A DNA stretch of 64,000 nt from Vibrio sp. 99-8-1 (lineage in GTDB: Bacteria > Pseudomonadota > Gammaproteobacteria > Enterobacterales > Vibrionaceae): the NCBI RefSeq assembly GCF_013114595.1, contig NZ_VTXE01000002.1:1-64000 (forward strand), in the 5' to 3' direction. Position 1 is the first letter of the stretch; the number at the start of each line of letters is the position of its first letter. Under the pieces are notes generated by a model that saw only the letters and a list, made by a program, of their open reading frames with translations, made no database searches and was not told the DNA's origin. Of this stretch, positions 40,111-49,045 are shown piece by piece. The position numbers and the translations under genes are program-made.

Positions 40111-40832
40111 ATGATCCCCAATTTTTCTTTAAGCACTTTTAAGTGTCTTCTGCTCACAGGAACGACATGATCTGAGTTGGTGATGATTTCTGCTAAGCCA
40201 TTCTCTAATAGTTTTATCTCTTTGATCGTATTGGTGTTAACTAAATATTGTCGATGGCAGCGAAGAAGGTTTGTTTTCTCTTCTAGTGTTTTAAGGGTGA
40301 GCTGGCTTGATGCGGAAAGGTGAGCAGATTGAACATGAACACCGCTGATGTCGCTATAGACCATCTCTACATCTTTACTGGCAATGATCACTATTCGGTT
40401 ATGGCCAATACAGGGGATCTGTTCTAAATAGCTTGGTGCTAATATGGTGATATCCGCTTGTTTAAGTTCTTTTTCATGCTGCTTGACTAAACGGCTGATG
40501 GTTTTATTGAGTCTGCAGGTATCAATAGGTTTAAGTAGGTAATCAAAGGCATTGTCTTCAAATGCTTGAATCGCATATTGATCAAAGGCAGTCACAAACA
40601 CAACTGATGGCATCGTGTCTTGATCAAGCATCGCCAGCAGTTCAATGCCGCTTATTTGTGGCATTTGAATGTCTAAAAACACCACATCAGGTTTTAGGCT
40701 GTTGATTTTTTTCAACCCTTCAATGGCGTTACTGGCTTTATCAAGCACATTAATCTGGTTGGTTTCATGTAAAAGTTCTGTTAGCTCTTCTTGCGCGAGT
40801 AGCTCATCATCAATGACTAATGCAGTTAACAT
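40107..40832 (-). CDS. btsR: BtsR-like LytTR response regulator
   Basis: This 241-residue response regulator has a receiver domain (phospho-acceptor Asp in VVFLDIQMP, about residue 54; [12 protein letters not shown]; the Lys in LLKPID) and a C-terminal LytTR DNA-binding domain ending [14 protein letters not shown]. It is most like BtsR (YehT) of E. coli, which responds to pyruvate through BtsS. The btsS-like start overlaps its upstream end, so the pair is an operon. The likely target is the CstA-family permease gene in this window; this is inference. Confidence 0.88.
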   Translation of the reverse strand: MLTALVIDDELLAQEELTELLHETNQINVLDKASNAIEGLKKINSLKPDVVFLDIQMPQISGIELLAMLDQDTMPSVVFVTAFDQYAIQAFEDNAFDYLLKPIDTCRLNKTISRLVKQHEKELKQADITILAPSYLEQIPCIGHNRIVIIASKDVEMVYSDISGVHVQSAHLSASSQLTLKTLEEKTNLLRCHRQYLVNTNTIKEIKLLENGLAEIITNSDHVVPVSRRHLKVLKEKLGII

Positions 40833-42538
40833 GTACCGTCCTTTCTTTCACTATTCGATTCGTTGTTTATATTTTTATTGGGGATAATAAAGCTCATTCT
40901 AGTAAATTCATTATTATTTACTACCGTCTTGAGTGAGCCATCATGTCCAAAGTAGTGAGTTAGGCGTTTGCTCACAATTTGCATGCCTAATCCTTGATGA
41001 CCTTCTTGAGGTTCAGAGTAGCTACCAGCATTATCCTCAACAATTATCTCGCAGCCTTTGCTGTTACATTGGTTATAAATCCTGATATGTCCACCTTCAA
41101 GCATATGCGAGGTACCATGTTTTATGGCGTTCTCCACCAGTGGTTGAAGGGTAAAGCTCGGGAGCTCTCTATCTTGTAATTCCGGATCGATGTCTATATC
41201 GACTTCTAGTCGATCACTAAAGCGGGCCTTTTCTATCGTAAGGTAGGCATTCACATGCTCAAGTTCTTCGCGTAATGAGACAATATCAACGTTCTGTTTT
41301 AAGTTACTGCGAAAGAAGTGAGAAAGGTGCTGAATCAATGCTCTTGCCTTGGTCGGGTCTTTTCTCACTACGGCGCTAATAGTATTGAGAGCATTGAAGA
41401 GAAAATGAGGGTTGATCTGTGCATGTAATAGTTTGATCTCGGCTTGGGAAAGCAGTATTCGCTGCTCTTGATAATCGCCAAATAAAATCTGGCTTGAGAG
41501 CAGCTGTGCAATGCCTTCAGCCATGGACATATTAATGGTAGAAAACAGTTTTCGTTTTGGTTCGTATAGCTTAATGGTTCCAACAACCTGATCTCCGGCC
41601 CTTAACGGAATAACCAATGCTGACGCTAGCTTACAATCATGAGAAATGGAGCATTGATAAGGGTTTTCTTTGCCATCCATGTAGATGATGTCATTCTCTT
41701 CGATGGCTTTCCTGGTGCAGTAGGATGAAATAGGTGTATTAGGTTTGTGGTGATCATCACCGATACCCACAAAGGCTAAGATTTTGTCTTTATCGGTAAT
41801 TGATACGGCACCAACACTGGTCTCCTCATAAATGATTCGTGCCATCTTTTCTGCATTATGGGCATTAAACCCTGTACTTAATATCCCCACAGAGCGTTCA
41901 GCAATCGTCAATGCTCGACGAGAAAATGTCGCTGAATATTTTTCAAAAATCGTTTTTCTGTCTTGGAGAATACTGATGAAAAGTGCGGCACCAACCGAGT
42001 TGGCTATTATCATAGGAGTAACAATGGTTGATACTAACTGGAACGCTTGATCAAAGGGTTTTGCAACAAGCAAAATAATCAGCATTTGTATGACTTCAGC
42101 AAAAAAGGTAATCGAGAAAACTACAAGTGGATTAAATAGCTGCTCTGGTTTGTTTTTCTTGATTAAGTAAGCGTGCAGCAGGCCACCAATTAAACCTTCA
42201 GCGGTTGTTGAGATTGCACAGGCTAGATCGGTAAAGCCACCCAATGTGTATCTATGTACTCCTCCAGTGAGTCCGACGGCGAAACCAACCACAGGTCCAC
42301 CAAACAGACCGCCCATTACTGCTCCCATCGCGCGAGTATTGGCAATAGCGTCGTTTATTTGCAAGCCAAAATAGGAACCCATAATACAAAACAGCGAGAA
42401 TATGACATAGCAGGTCAACTTGTGTTCAATACGGTTTGACATGCTTAGTAAAGGCAGGAATATCGGGGTTTTGCTCAGCATATAGGCCAATACTAAATAG
42501 ACACACATCTGTTGCAATAGGGATAAAACGAGTTCCAT
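40826..42538 (-). CDS. btsS: BtsS-like sensor histidine kinase (LytS family)
   Basis: This 570-residue membrane kinase closely resembles BtsS (YehU), the high-affinity pyruvate sensor of E. coli. The order is a 5TM-LYT membrane region (about 1-185, with MGAVMGGLFGGPVVG), then a GAF domain (about 225-345), then a HisKA-type kinase with the phospho-His in QINPHFLFNALNTI (about 378) and an ATPase domain (LVENAIKHG, GLGMQIVSKRL). It overlaps btsR by seven bases. The 240-base region upstream is shared with aroF and holds TyrR-box-like sites that belong to aroF by spacing. Confidence 0.9.
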   Translation of the reverse strand: MELVLSLLQQMCVYLVLAYMLSKTPIFLPLLSMSNRIEHKLTCYVIFSLFCIMGSYFGLQINDAIANTRAMGAVMGGLFGGPVVGFAVGLTGGVHRYTLGGFTDLACAISTTAEGLIGGLLHAYLIKKNKPEQLFNPLVVFSITFFAEVIQMLIILLVAKPFDQAFQLVSTIVTPMIIANSVGAALFISILQDRKTIFEKYSATFSRRALTIAERSVGILSTGFNAHNAEKMARIIYEETSVGAVSITDKDKILAFVGIGDDHHKPNTPISSYCTRKAIEENDIIYMDGKENPYQCSISHDCKLASALVIPLRAGDQVVGTIKLYEPKRKLFSTINMSMAEGIAQLLSSQILFGDYQEQRILLSQAEIKLLHAQINPHFLFNALNTISAVVRKDPTKARALIQHLSHFFRSNLKQNVDIVSLREELEHVNAYLTIEKARFSDRLEVDIDIDPELQDRELPSFTLQPLVENAIKHGTSHMLEGGHIRIYNQCNSKGCEIIVEDNAGSYSEPQEGHQGLGMQIVSKRLTHYFGHDGSLKTVVNNNEFTRMSFIIPNKNINNESNSERKDGTC

Positions 42539-42644
42539 AATGGCCTAAAGTGAAAAATGGTTTGTTATTATTTTAAGCGAGATCTGTTGTTAAAAATAGC
42601 GATGGAGAGTTGATATCCAATATCGATACAACAATAAAACTGGG

Positions 42645-42773
42645 TGTAACGTTATATTTACACCATGTGTTTTTTATTATTTACACTTGCAATAGTGGCT
42701 CTAGCTGTTATCTTGTTGCTATATAGGTGATTTTGATTATCACATAAATTCTAAGTGTAAACTAATTTGTACG
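42645..42773 (+). promoter_or_regulatory. Three TyrR-box-like sites upstream of aroF-tyrA
   Basis: The consensus is TGTAAA-N6-TTTACA. Box 1 at 42645-42662 reads TGTAAC-N6-TTTACA (11 of 12). Box 2 at 42668-42685 reads TGTTTT-N6-TTTACA (a weak box). Box 3 at 42756-42773 reads TGTAAA-N6-TGTACG (10 of 12) and overlaps the ribosome binding site region. E. coli aroF-tyrA is also preceded by three TyrR boxes, so tyrosine-dependent repression is a fair inference. Confidence 0.7.
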
Positions 42774-42782
42774 GAAATGAGC

Positions 42783-43853
42783 ATGGAAAGAAGTGAATTA
42801 AGTAATGTCAATATTAGTGATGAGCAGGTTCTGATCACTCCAAATCAACTAAAAGATAAATTACCCTTGAGTGATAATGCTCGACGTTTTATTCAAGAGT
42901 CCCGTCAGACTATATCAAATATCATTCATAAGAAAGATCATCGTTTACTGGTTGTGTGTGGACCATGCTCAATTCATGATATAGATGCAGCAAAAGAGTA
43001 TGCGAAACGCTTAAAAAACCTTTCTGAGCAACTCAGTGATCAAATCTATATCGTCATGCGTGTCTACTTTGAGAAACCAAGAACAACCGTTGGTTGGAAG
43101 GGCTTAATCAATGACCCACAATTAGACGGTACCTTTGACATTGAACATGGTCTGCATGTTGGTCGTAAGTTGCTGGTGGACTTAGCTGAAATGGAAATAC
43201 CATTAGCAACAGAGGCGCTGGATCCTATTAGCCCTCAGTACCTGGCGGATACTTTTAGCTGGGCTGCGATTGGTGCCAGAACAACAGAATCTCAGACACA
43301 TAGAGAGATGGCGAGCGGTTTATCTATGCCTATTGGGTTTAAAAATGGAACAGATGGCAACTTAGCAACTGCGATCAATGCGATGCAAGCGGCTGCGTCC
43401 AGTCATAGATTTATGGGGATTAATCGTGATGGTCAAGTGGCACTATTGACTACTCAAGGCAATACCGATGGGCATGTCATACTTCGTGGTGGTAAACAAA
43501 CCAATTATGATTCTGTATCGGTTACCGAGTGTGAAGAAGAGATGGCAAAACACAATTTGGATGCATCCTTGATGGTGGATTGTAGCCATGCTAATTCTCG
43601 TAAAGATTATCGTCGTCAGCCACTGGTTGCGGAAGATGTTATTCACCAAATTAGAGAAGGCAATAAGTCAATTATTGGTTTGATGATTGAAAGTCATATT
43701 AATGAAGGGAACCAATCTTCTGATCTCGCATTGGAAGATATGCAATACGGTGTATCAATTACAGATGCGTGTATAAATTGGGCAGCAACTGAGGCACTAT
43801 TACGTCATGCACATAAAGAGCTAGTGCCATTCCTAGAAGATAGGTTAAAGTAA
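42783..43853 (+). CDS. aroF: DAHP synthase, tyrosine-sensitive type (AroF)
   Basis: This enzyme condenses PEP and erythrose-4-P in the first step of the shikimate pathway. I chose ATG 42783 because CGGA lies seven bases upstream; ATG 42777 has no room for a site. It gives 356 residues, the AroF length. Class I motifs are LLVVCGPCSIHD with the metal Cys (about 56-67), EKPRTTVGWKGLIND and GFKNGTDG, plus VDCSHANSRKDY. The N-terminus resembles AroF (VNISDEQVLITPNQL), and tyrA follows 161 bases later, so I assign the Tyr-sensitive isozyme. Confidence 0.93.
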   Translation: MERSELSNVNISDEQVLITPNQLKDKLPLSDNARRFIQESRQTISNIIHKKDHRLLVVCGPCSIHDIDAAKEYAKRLKNLSEQLSDQIYIVMRVYFEKPRTTVGWKGLINDPQLDGTFDIEHGLHVGRKLLVDLAEMEIPLATEALDPISPQYLADTFSWAAIGARTTESQTHREMASGLSMPIGFKNGTDGNLATAINAMQAAASSHRFMGINRDGQVALLTTQGNTDGHVILRGGKQTNYDSVSVTECEEEMAKHNLDASLMVDCSHANSRKDYRRQPLVAEDVIHQIREGNKSIIGLMIESHINEGNQSSDLALEDMQYGVSITDACINWAATEALLRHAHKELVPFLEDRLK

Positions 43854-44014
43854 TCTGAAAACATCTTGAGCTGTGTTATGAGTCGCTTACATAGGATAAC
43901 TATGCTGCTCTCCTCATGCCTTGCTCAAACCGATTTCAGATTGAACAATATTTGTACTCGAAAGGTAAACAGACCCTAGTTATAGATGTAATAAAGTAGA
44001 ATAAGGCAACCTTA

Positions 44015-45142
44015 ATGGCGGTAGAGTTAAAGGCATTACGAGATAAAATAGATTCCGTTGATAAACAGATGATTGAATTATTAGCGGAGCGTTTATCATT
44101 GGTGGAGCAGGTAGGTGAAGTGAAAAGTGAGCATGGATTGCCTATTTATGCCCCTGATAGAGAAGCGGCTATGCTGGCTTCACGTCGCAGTGAAGCGGAA
44201 AAACAGGGTGTTCCAGCTCAGCTGATCGAAGATATCTTACGAAGAACAATGCGAGAATCTTATGCCAGTGAAAATGATTCGGGTTTTAAGTGTTTAAATC
44301 CTGAGTTAAGAAGCATCGTTATCGTTGGTGGTCACGGGCAGCTAGGTGGCCTGTTTCGTCGAATGTTCGAACTGTCCGGCTATCAGGTAAAAGTACTGGG
44401 CAGCCAAGATTGGGAACACGCTGATACCTTGCTTAGTGATGCAGGTTTAGTGGTGGTGACGGTACCTATTCATCTAACGGAAGGTGTGATTGATCGGTTA
44501 GCTGGGTTACCGGAAGATTGTATTCTATGTGATTTAACCTCAATTAAGTCTGCTCCGTTACAGCGAATGCTACAGGTTCATTCCGGTCCTGTTGTCGGGC
44601 TTCATCCTATGTTTGGTCCTGATGTGCCGAGTTTAGCAAAGCAGGTCATTGTCTACAGCGATGGTCGAGGTGGAGAACATTATCAATGGTTGCTGGATCA
44701 GTTTGTGATTTGGGGGGCAAGTTTAAGCGCAATTGATGCCGCTGAGCATGACCATGGAATGACATTGATACAAGCCCTTCGACACTTTACTTCTTTCGCT
44801 TATGGGCTGCATTTAAGTCGAGAAAACCCAGATATAGATAAGCTGTTACAACTAAGCTCACCAATATATCGATTAGAGCTCGCCATGGTTGGGCGCCTGT
44901 TTGCTCAAGACCCTAATTTATATGCAGATATTATTCTTTCTTCACAAGAAAATATTGAGATGATTAAGCGTTTTCACCACTGTTTTGGCCAAGCAATATC
45001 CGTGTTGGATGGTCATGACAAGGAAGCATTTGTGACAAGCTTTAATCAGGTGAGTCATTGGTTTGGTGACTATTCGCAGCAATTTATGTCTGAGAGTCAG
45101 AGTTTATTGAAACAGGCGAATGATGCTATTCATCGTGGCTAA
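44015..45142 (+). CDS. tyrA: Bifunctional chorismate mutase / prephenate dehydrogenase TyrA
   Basis: TyrA converts chorismate to prephenate and then to 4-hydroxyphenylpyruvate for tyrosine. The 375 residues contain an AroQ-type mutase domain (about 1-90; [20 protein letters not shown]) and an NAD-binding dehydrogenase domain with [12 protein letters not shown] (about 105-116) and HPMFGPDV (about 199). It follows aroF and shares its TyrR-type control region. A strong terminator lies 23 bases past the stop. Confidence 0.97.
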   Translation: MAVELKALRDKIDSVDKQMIELLAERLSLVEQVGEVKSEHGLPIYAPDREAAMLASRRSEAEKQGVPAQLIEDILRRTMRESYASENDSGFKCLNPELRSIVIVGGHGQLGGLFRRMFELSGYQVKVLGSQDWEHADTLLSDAGLVVVTVPIHLTEGVIDRLAGLPEDCILCDLTSIKSAPLQRMLQVHSGPVVGLHPMFGPDVPSLAKQVIVYSDGRGGEHYQWLLDQFVIWGASLSAIDAAEHDHGMTLIQALRHFTSFAYGLHLSRENPDIDKLLQLSSPIYRLELAMVGRLFAQDPNLYADIILSSQENIEMIKRFHHCFGQAISVLDGHDKEAFVTSFNQVSHWFGDYSQQFMSESQSLLKQANDAIHRG

Positions 45143-45164
45143 AGATTGCTAAAAGCATATTGAT

Positions 45165-45193
45165 AAAAAAATGGGCGTAGAGCCCATTTTTTT
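45165..45193 (+). terminator. Terminator between convergent tyrA and shyA
   Basis: AAAAAAATGGGC-GTAGA-GCCCATTTTTTT is a perfect stem with T-runs on both strands. Confidence 0.93.
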
Positions 45194-45230
45194 ATGTGAT
45201 TGGTGTTTAGGTTTAATTCTGTTTCTAACC

Positions 45231-46523
45231 TTAATTTGAAAACAATAATTTTCCGTATCGTTCCAACTTCTCTAAACGAATTTTAGCATTGGCCATAAAG
45301 GTCTGTTTATCTTTTCCTTTCAGCGATTTAGACTGAGGTAGTTTTACCGTACGAGCATTTTTATGCACACCGTTAACCAAGAACTCGTAATGCAAGTGAG
45401 GTCCGGTTACTCGCCCTGTACCGCCCAAAGTGCCAATACTTTGTCCCTGTTTGACTCTTTGTCCACTTCTGACTAAGCGCTTTTTCATATGCAGATATTT
45501 GGTGATATAGGTATTGCTATGACGGATAAATACGTAATTACCATTGTACTTATTATAACCTGACTTCTCGACGATGCCGTCTCCTGCTGCCCAAATAGGT
45601 GTGCCCACTGGCGCTGCGTAATCGGTACCTCGGTGGGCGACGACTTTACCCGTAACTGGATGACGGCGGCGAGGATTGAAATTAGAGGTAACACGACGAA
45701 AATCGATAGGAGAACGCAAAAATGCTTTTTTCATAGCGCGACCATTTTCGTCATAATAGTTTTCAGTTTTATCATCTAAAATGGCTTTAAAGGTGTCACC
45801 TTGGTTGGTGAACACTGCGGCAATAATTTTGCCTCTGCCCATTATTTCGCCTTCGACTATTTTTTCTTCATAGAGAACTTTAAAACTATCTCCTGAGCGA
45901 ATATCTAATGCAAAATCAATATCCCAGCCAAAAATTCCCGCCAGTTCCATCGTTTGATTTGGCGTGAGATCGGCAGAGAGTGCAGCATTCCAGAAATTAG
46001 AGGTAATCACTGCTTCAGTGTAGTTGTACTGAATATTGACGGTTTTCTTCTCAAATTCACTGGTGTATGTATCGCCAGACTTGGTGATTCGAAATGTCTC
46101 AAATGGTGTGATAACACGTTTAATTTGCAGCAGTTGATGATTGTCATCAAACCCAAATAACAGCTCTTCACCCACACGCAAACGAGTGAGCTGGTTGTTG
46201 ATATCTTTATTACTGTTAATTAAGTTATGAAGTAGCCTTGCACTTAATCCAATACGTTTAAAGAGTACGGCTGCACTTTCTCCTGAAGCAACTTTGTATT
46301 TTTCCCAACGAACAGTCGATTTTGGTAGCGCGGAATTGTGAATATCTAAAGATTCAAAATTAATCGTGACGGGATAGAGTTTACCCACTGCAAGTGTAGA
46401 CTGATTTTTAGTTAAATCAGAGCTATCTGGCAAGAACAATACAACGGTGATCAATGCTGAAATCAGCACAATCAGTGCTCGATGGATAAGTGGCAGACGT
46501 AAAAAAGTCGAGAGCATGTTCAA
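45231..46523 (-). CDS. shyA: M23 peptidoglycan DD-endopeptidase (ShyA-type)
   Basis: ShyA-type enzymes cut peptide cross-links in peptidoglycan to allow cell elongation. The 430 residues have an N-terminal membrane anchor or signal (about 15-32), a LysM/OapA-like segment (about 75-150) and a central domain that in ShyA occludes the groove. The C-terminal LytM domain has the zinc motifs HRGTDYA and HLHYEF (about 310 and 390). It resembles V. cholerae ShyA and E. coli MepM. It is divergent from tyrS, the same pairing I recall from V. cholerae. Confidence 0.93.
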   Translation of the reverse strand: MNMLSTFLRLPLIHRALIVLISALITVVLFLPDSSDLTKNQSTLAVGKLYPVTINFESLDIHNSALPKSTVRWEKYKVASGESAAVLFKRIGLSARLLHNLINSNKDINNQLTRLRVGEELLFGFDDNHQLLQIKRVITPFETFRITKSGDTYTSEFEKKTVNIQYNYTEAVITSNFWNAALSADLTPNQTMELAGIFGWDIDFALDIRSGDSFKVLYEEKIVEGEIMGRGKIIAAVFTNQGDTFKAILDDKTENYYDENGRAMKKAFLRSPIDFRRVTSNFNPRRRHPVTGKVVAHRGTDYAAPVGTPIWAAGDGIVEKSGYNKYNGNYVFIRHSNTYITKYLHMKKRLVRSGQRVKQGQSIGTLGGTGRVTGPHLHYEFLVNGVHKNARTVKLPQSKSLKGKDKQTFMANAKIRLEKLERYGKLLFSN

Positions 46524-46643
46524 TCTTTGCTAAATATTAGTGAAAAAAGACAATAGGAGAGTCTAACTGGTTTCAAAATACATAGCTATTCAAGTAAGAT
46601 GTGCGGATAGTATTTTTTGCCAAATTCGTGGGAGCAAACAGAA

Positions 46644-47831
46644 ATGGCGAGTATTGAAGCAGCTTTAGCTGAAATTAAGCGCGGTGTAGAAGAGCTAATT
46701 CCTGAAGCAGAGTTGATTGAAAAGTTAAAAGAGAACCGACCTTTAAGAATTAAACTGGGTGCCGATCCGACAGCACCAGATATTCACCTTGGTCATACTG
46801 TTATTCTTAACAAGCTTCGCCAGTTTCAAGAACTTGGTCACGAAGTGACGTTTTTGATTGGTGATTTCACCGGTATGGTTGGTGACCCATCAGGTAAAAA
46901 CACCACGCGTCCGCCGTTAACTCGAGAAGACGTGTTAGCGAATGCCGAAACGTATAAACAGCAAGTATTCAAAATTCTTGACCCAAGCAAAACTAAAATT
47001 CAGTTTAACTCTGAGTGGTTAAATGAACTTGGTGCTGCGGGTATGATTAAGTTGGCTTCTCATCAGACTGTGGCTCGTATGTTAGAGCGTGACGATTTTA
47101 AAAAGCGTTATGCTGGTGGGCAACCTATTGCTATTCATGAATTTATGTACCCATTATTACAAGGGTATGACTCTGTAGCGATGGAAACAGATGTTGAGCT
47201 TGGTGGAACGGATCAGAAGTTCAACCTACTTATGGGTCGTGAGTTACAAAAAGCCAATGGACAGAAGCCACAATGCGTTTTGATGATGCCTCTGTTGGTA
47301 GGACTGGATGGCGAGAAGAAAATGTCCAAGTCTGCTCACAACTACATTGGTGTTAGTGAAGCTCCAAGTGAGATGTTTGGTAAAATCATGTCTATTTCTG
47401 ATGACTTGATGTGGAGCTATTATGAGCTTCTCTCTTTCCGTCCTTTAGCTGAGATCGAGCAGTTTAAGTCAGATGTAGAAGCTGGAAAGAATCCAAGAGA
47501 TATTAAGATTCTGCTGGCAAAAGAGATTATCGCTCGCTTCCACAGTGAGTCAGATGCTGATGCCGCTGAACAAGAGTTTATCAATCGCTTCCAAAAAGGG
47601 GCGATGCCAGACGAAATGCCTGAGTTTACTTTTGATGCTGGTATTGCCATTGGCAATCTACTTAAAGATGCGGCTTTGGTTAGTTCTACCTCTGATGCTA
47701 TGCGTATGATCCGTCAAGGCGCAGCTAAAATTGACGGTAAAAAGATAGAAGATACCAAACTGATTCCTGAAAAAGGAACGGCGGTATATCAAGTTGGTAA
47801 GCGTAAATTTGCTCGTGTTACTTTAGGTTAA
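46644..47831 (+). CDS. tyrS: Tyrosyl-tRNA synthetase
   Basis: This class I synthetase for tRNA-Tyr is the roughly 395-residue type, shorter than E. coli TyrS. I chose ATG 46644 with GGGAG nine bases upstream; the frame is open to TTG 46617, but those residues are not family-like. The HIGH-type motif is in [12 protein letters not shown] (about 41-51) and KMSKS is in [11 protein letters not shown] (about 228-232). A C-terminal S4-like domain follows. A terminator follows the stop. It is unrelated by operon to tyrA but lies about 1.5 kb away. Confidence 0.97.
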   Translation: MASIEAALAEIKRGVEELIPEAELIEKLKENRPLRIKLGADPTAPDIHLGHTVILNKLRQFQELGHEVTFLIGDFTGMVGDPSGKNTTRPPLTREDVLANAETYKQQVFKILDPSKTKIQFNSEWLNELGAAGMIKLASHQTVARMLERDDFKKRYAGGQPIAIHEFMYPLLQGYDSVAMETDVELGGTDQKFNLLMGRELQKANGQKPQCVLMMPLLVGLDGEKKMSKSAHNYIGVSEAPSEMFGKIMSISDDLMWSYYELLSFRPLAEIEQFKSDVEAGKNPRDIKILLAKEIIARFHSESDADAAEQEFINRFQKGAMPDEMPEFTFDAGIAIGNLLKDAALVSSTSDAMRMIRQGAAKIDGKKIEDTKLIPEKGTAVYQVGKRKFARVTLG

Positions 47832-47876
47832 AGTGAAACGCTAAGACTAAGATTTACAGCCACATTTATTGTCATG

Positions 47877-47910
47877 AAAAGAGCGCTAAAAAAGTGCTCT
47901 TTTTTTTCAT
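47877..47910 (+). terminator. Intrinsic terminator of tyrS
   Basis: AAAAGAGCGC and GTGCTCTTTT pair with one G-T or mismatched position, followed by a long T-run. Confidence 0.85.
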
Positions 47911-47941
47911 TTTTTTCGTGCAAATTTTCTTCTAGGCCGTT

Positions 47942-48161
47942 AAAATCCAGCCCGCTGCAAGTCGCAGTATATCTGGAGATTTTTATGAACAATACCGACC
48001 ATCCTCCTAGTATGAAGGGAGAAAAATAGCCCGTTAGGTATTGTTGCACTCCGCTTCTGCCTTCCGGTAGAAGAACTACGTTTCAAACTCTTCTTTTTTT
48101 CTCCTATTTCCTGCTCAGTGAAATATAAGCATAACTGTTTAATAAACAGTTGGGTGCTTTT
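47942..48161 (+). ncRNA. Structured 5' leader of the mgtE-like gene, candidate attenuator
   Basis: Several complementary arms follow in order. AAAATCCAG (47942-47950) pairs with CTGGA-GATTTT (47973-47983), with an inner CTGC/GCAG hairpin. AACAATACC (47988-47996) pairs perfectly with GGTATTGTT (48037-48045). CTTCTGCC (48054-48061) pairs with GGTAGAAG (48066-48073). AGAAGA (48069-48074) could instead pair with TCTTCT (48089-48094), just before a T-run, giving an alternative terminator fold. A last hairpin, AAGCA-AACTGTTT / AAACAGTT-TGCTT (48127-48159), ends in TTTT about 40 bases before the gene. A leader ORF lies inside (47985-48029). Control by Mg2+ is inference from the gene it precedes. It does not match the M-box by eye. 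Confidence 0.6.
47985..48029 (+). CDS. 14-codon leader ORF upstream of the mgtE-like gene
   Basis: ATG is preceded by GGAG at six bases, as good as most genes here. The peptide is MNNTDHPPSMKGEK and contains an Asp-His-Pro-Pro stretch. Its first codons form one arm of the AACAATACC/GGTATTGTT stem, so translation would melt that stem. The Salmonella mgtA leader peptide MgtL is similarly short and rich in acidic and Pro residues, and controls transcription of a Mg transporter. The parallel is inference; no sequence homology is claimed. Confidence 0.5.
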   Translation: MNNTDHPPSMKGEK

Positions 48162-48202
48162 CGCTTGATGGTCGTTACCAACAGCCAATCGGGAGATTTG
48201 CC

Positions 48203-49045
48203 ATGACGGTAATGAACAATATATTCATTGAAACTGCTTGCCCATATTCAAATGATGAAATAGGGGCAGCGAAAAATGCTTTTCTTAAGTATGAAGAGCA
48301 ACAGCAAGTACATTTACTCTCAGTGATGCCTATAGAGCAAGCTGTAGGGATATTGGAAAACTGTTCTGTAAATTATGTACAACATCTTATTCAACAATTA
48401 GAACTCACTGGGTTTGATAAACGCGCTCGTCATTATGCCCATCAATTAGGTTTTATCCGCTCTGAAGCCGAAACGGCAAAAGGGTATTTGACCACTGGTG
48501 TGCTGGAGCATGTTAAGCAGCGGGTTGGCTGGATTGTGATGTTGGCATTGTTGGGTATTGTATCTGGAATGATCATTGCCCAATATGAAGACACACTTAA
48601 TCAGTTAATACTATTGGCGGTTTATATGCCTGTCATTGCGGCTGCAGGCGGCAATACAGGGTCGCAAGCTGCAACCTTAGTGATCCGAGCATTAGCAACA
48701 GGAGAGCTTAAAAAGCGGCAGTGGTTGAATGTTTTTTGGAAAGAGAGCCGTATCGCTGTTTGCTTAGCGCTTGTGGTGGCGGTTGTTATTATTGGTCGTG
48801 TGCTCTTTTTCAATCAAAGTACGGTAAATGGCTTTGACATTGATAGTATTGCGATATCAATTGCTGTGGCGTTATTTATTCAGGTGGTTATATCTACGGT
48901 AATTGGTGGTTTATTGCCGATACTTGCGCGAGCATGCAAGCTCGACCCTGCGGTATTAGTGAGCCCTGTGCTTGCCTCTGTAGTGGATATTTCCGGCATA
49001 TGGATCTACTTTACTGTAGCGAACCACTTCTTAGGTTTAAATTAA
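48203..49045 (+). CDS. Short MgtE-type divalent cation transporter
   Basis: This 280-residue protein is an MgtE homologue reduced to a short N-terminal cytoplasmic part (about 1-100) and the five-helix channel domain. The tandem CBS domains that gate classical MgtE are missing. The pore motif is present as AAAGGNTGSQAATLVIRALATG (two overlapping parts, about 150-172). MgtE proteins carry Mg2+, and some carry Co2+ or other divalent metals. Loss of the CBS sensor suggests control elsewhere, for which the leader RNA is the obvious candidate. ATG 48203 has GGGAG seven bases upstream. The last 35 bases overlap the convergent dacB. Confidence 0.87.
   Translation: MTVMNNIFIETACPYSNDEIGAAKNAFLKYEEQQQVHLLSVMPIEQAVGILENCSVNYVQHLIQQLELTGFDKRARHYAHQLGFIRSEAETAKGYLTTGVLEHVKQRVGWIVMLALLGIVSGMIIAQYEDTLNQLILLAVYMPVIAAAGGNTGSQAATLVIRALATGELKKRQWLNVFWKESRIAVCLALVVAVVIIGRVLFFNQSTVNGFDIDSIAISIAVALFIQVVISTVIGGLLPILARACKLDPAVLVSPVLASVVDISGIWIYFTVANHFLGLN

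Noticed and set aside
47942..48202. M-box (ykoK) or yybP-ykoY riboswitch upstream of the mgtE-like gene
   Set aside because: A CGTTAGGT stretch recalls the M-box 5' end, but the partner P1 strand and the conserved loops do not follow, and no yybP-ykoY core is seen.
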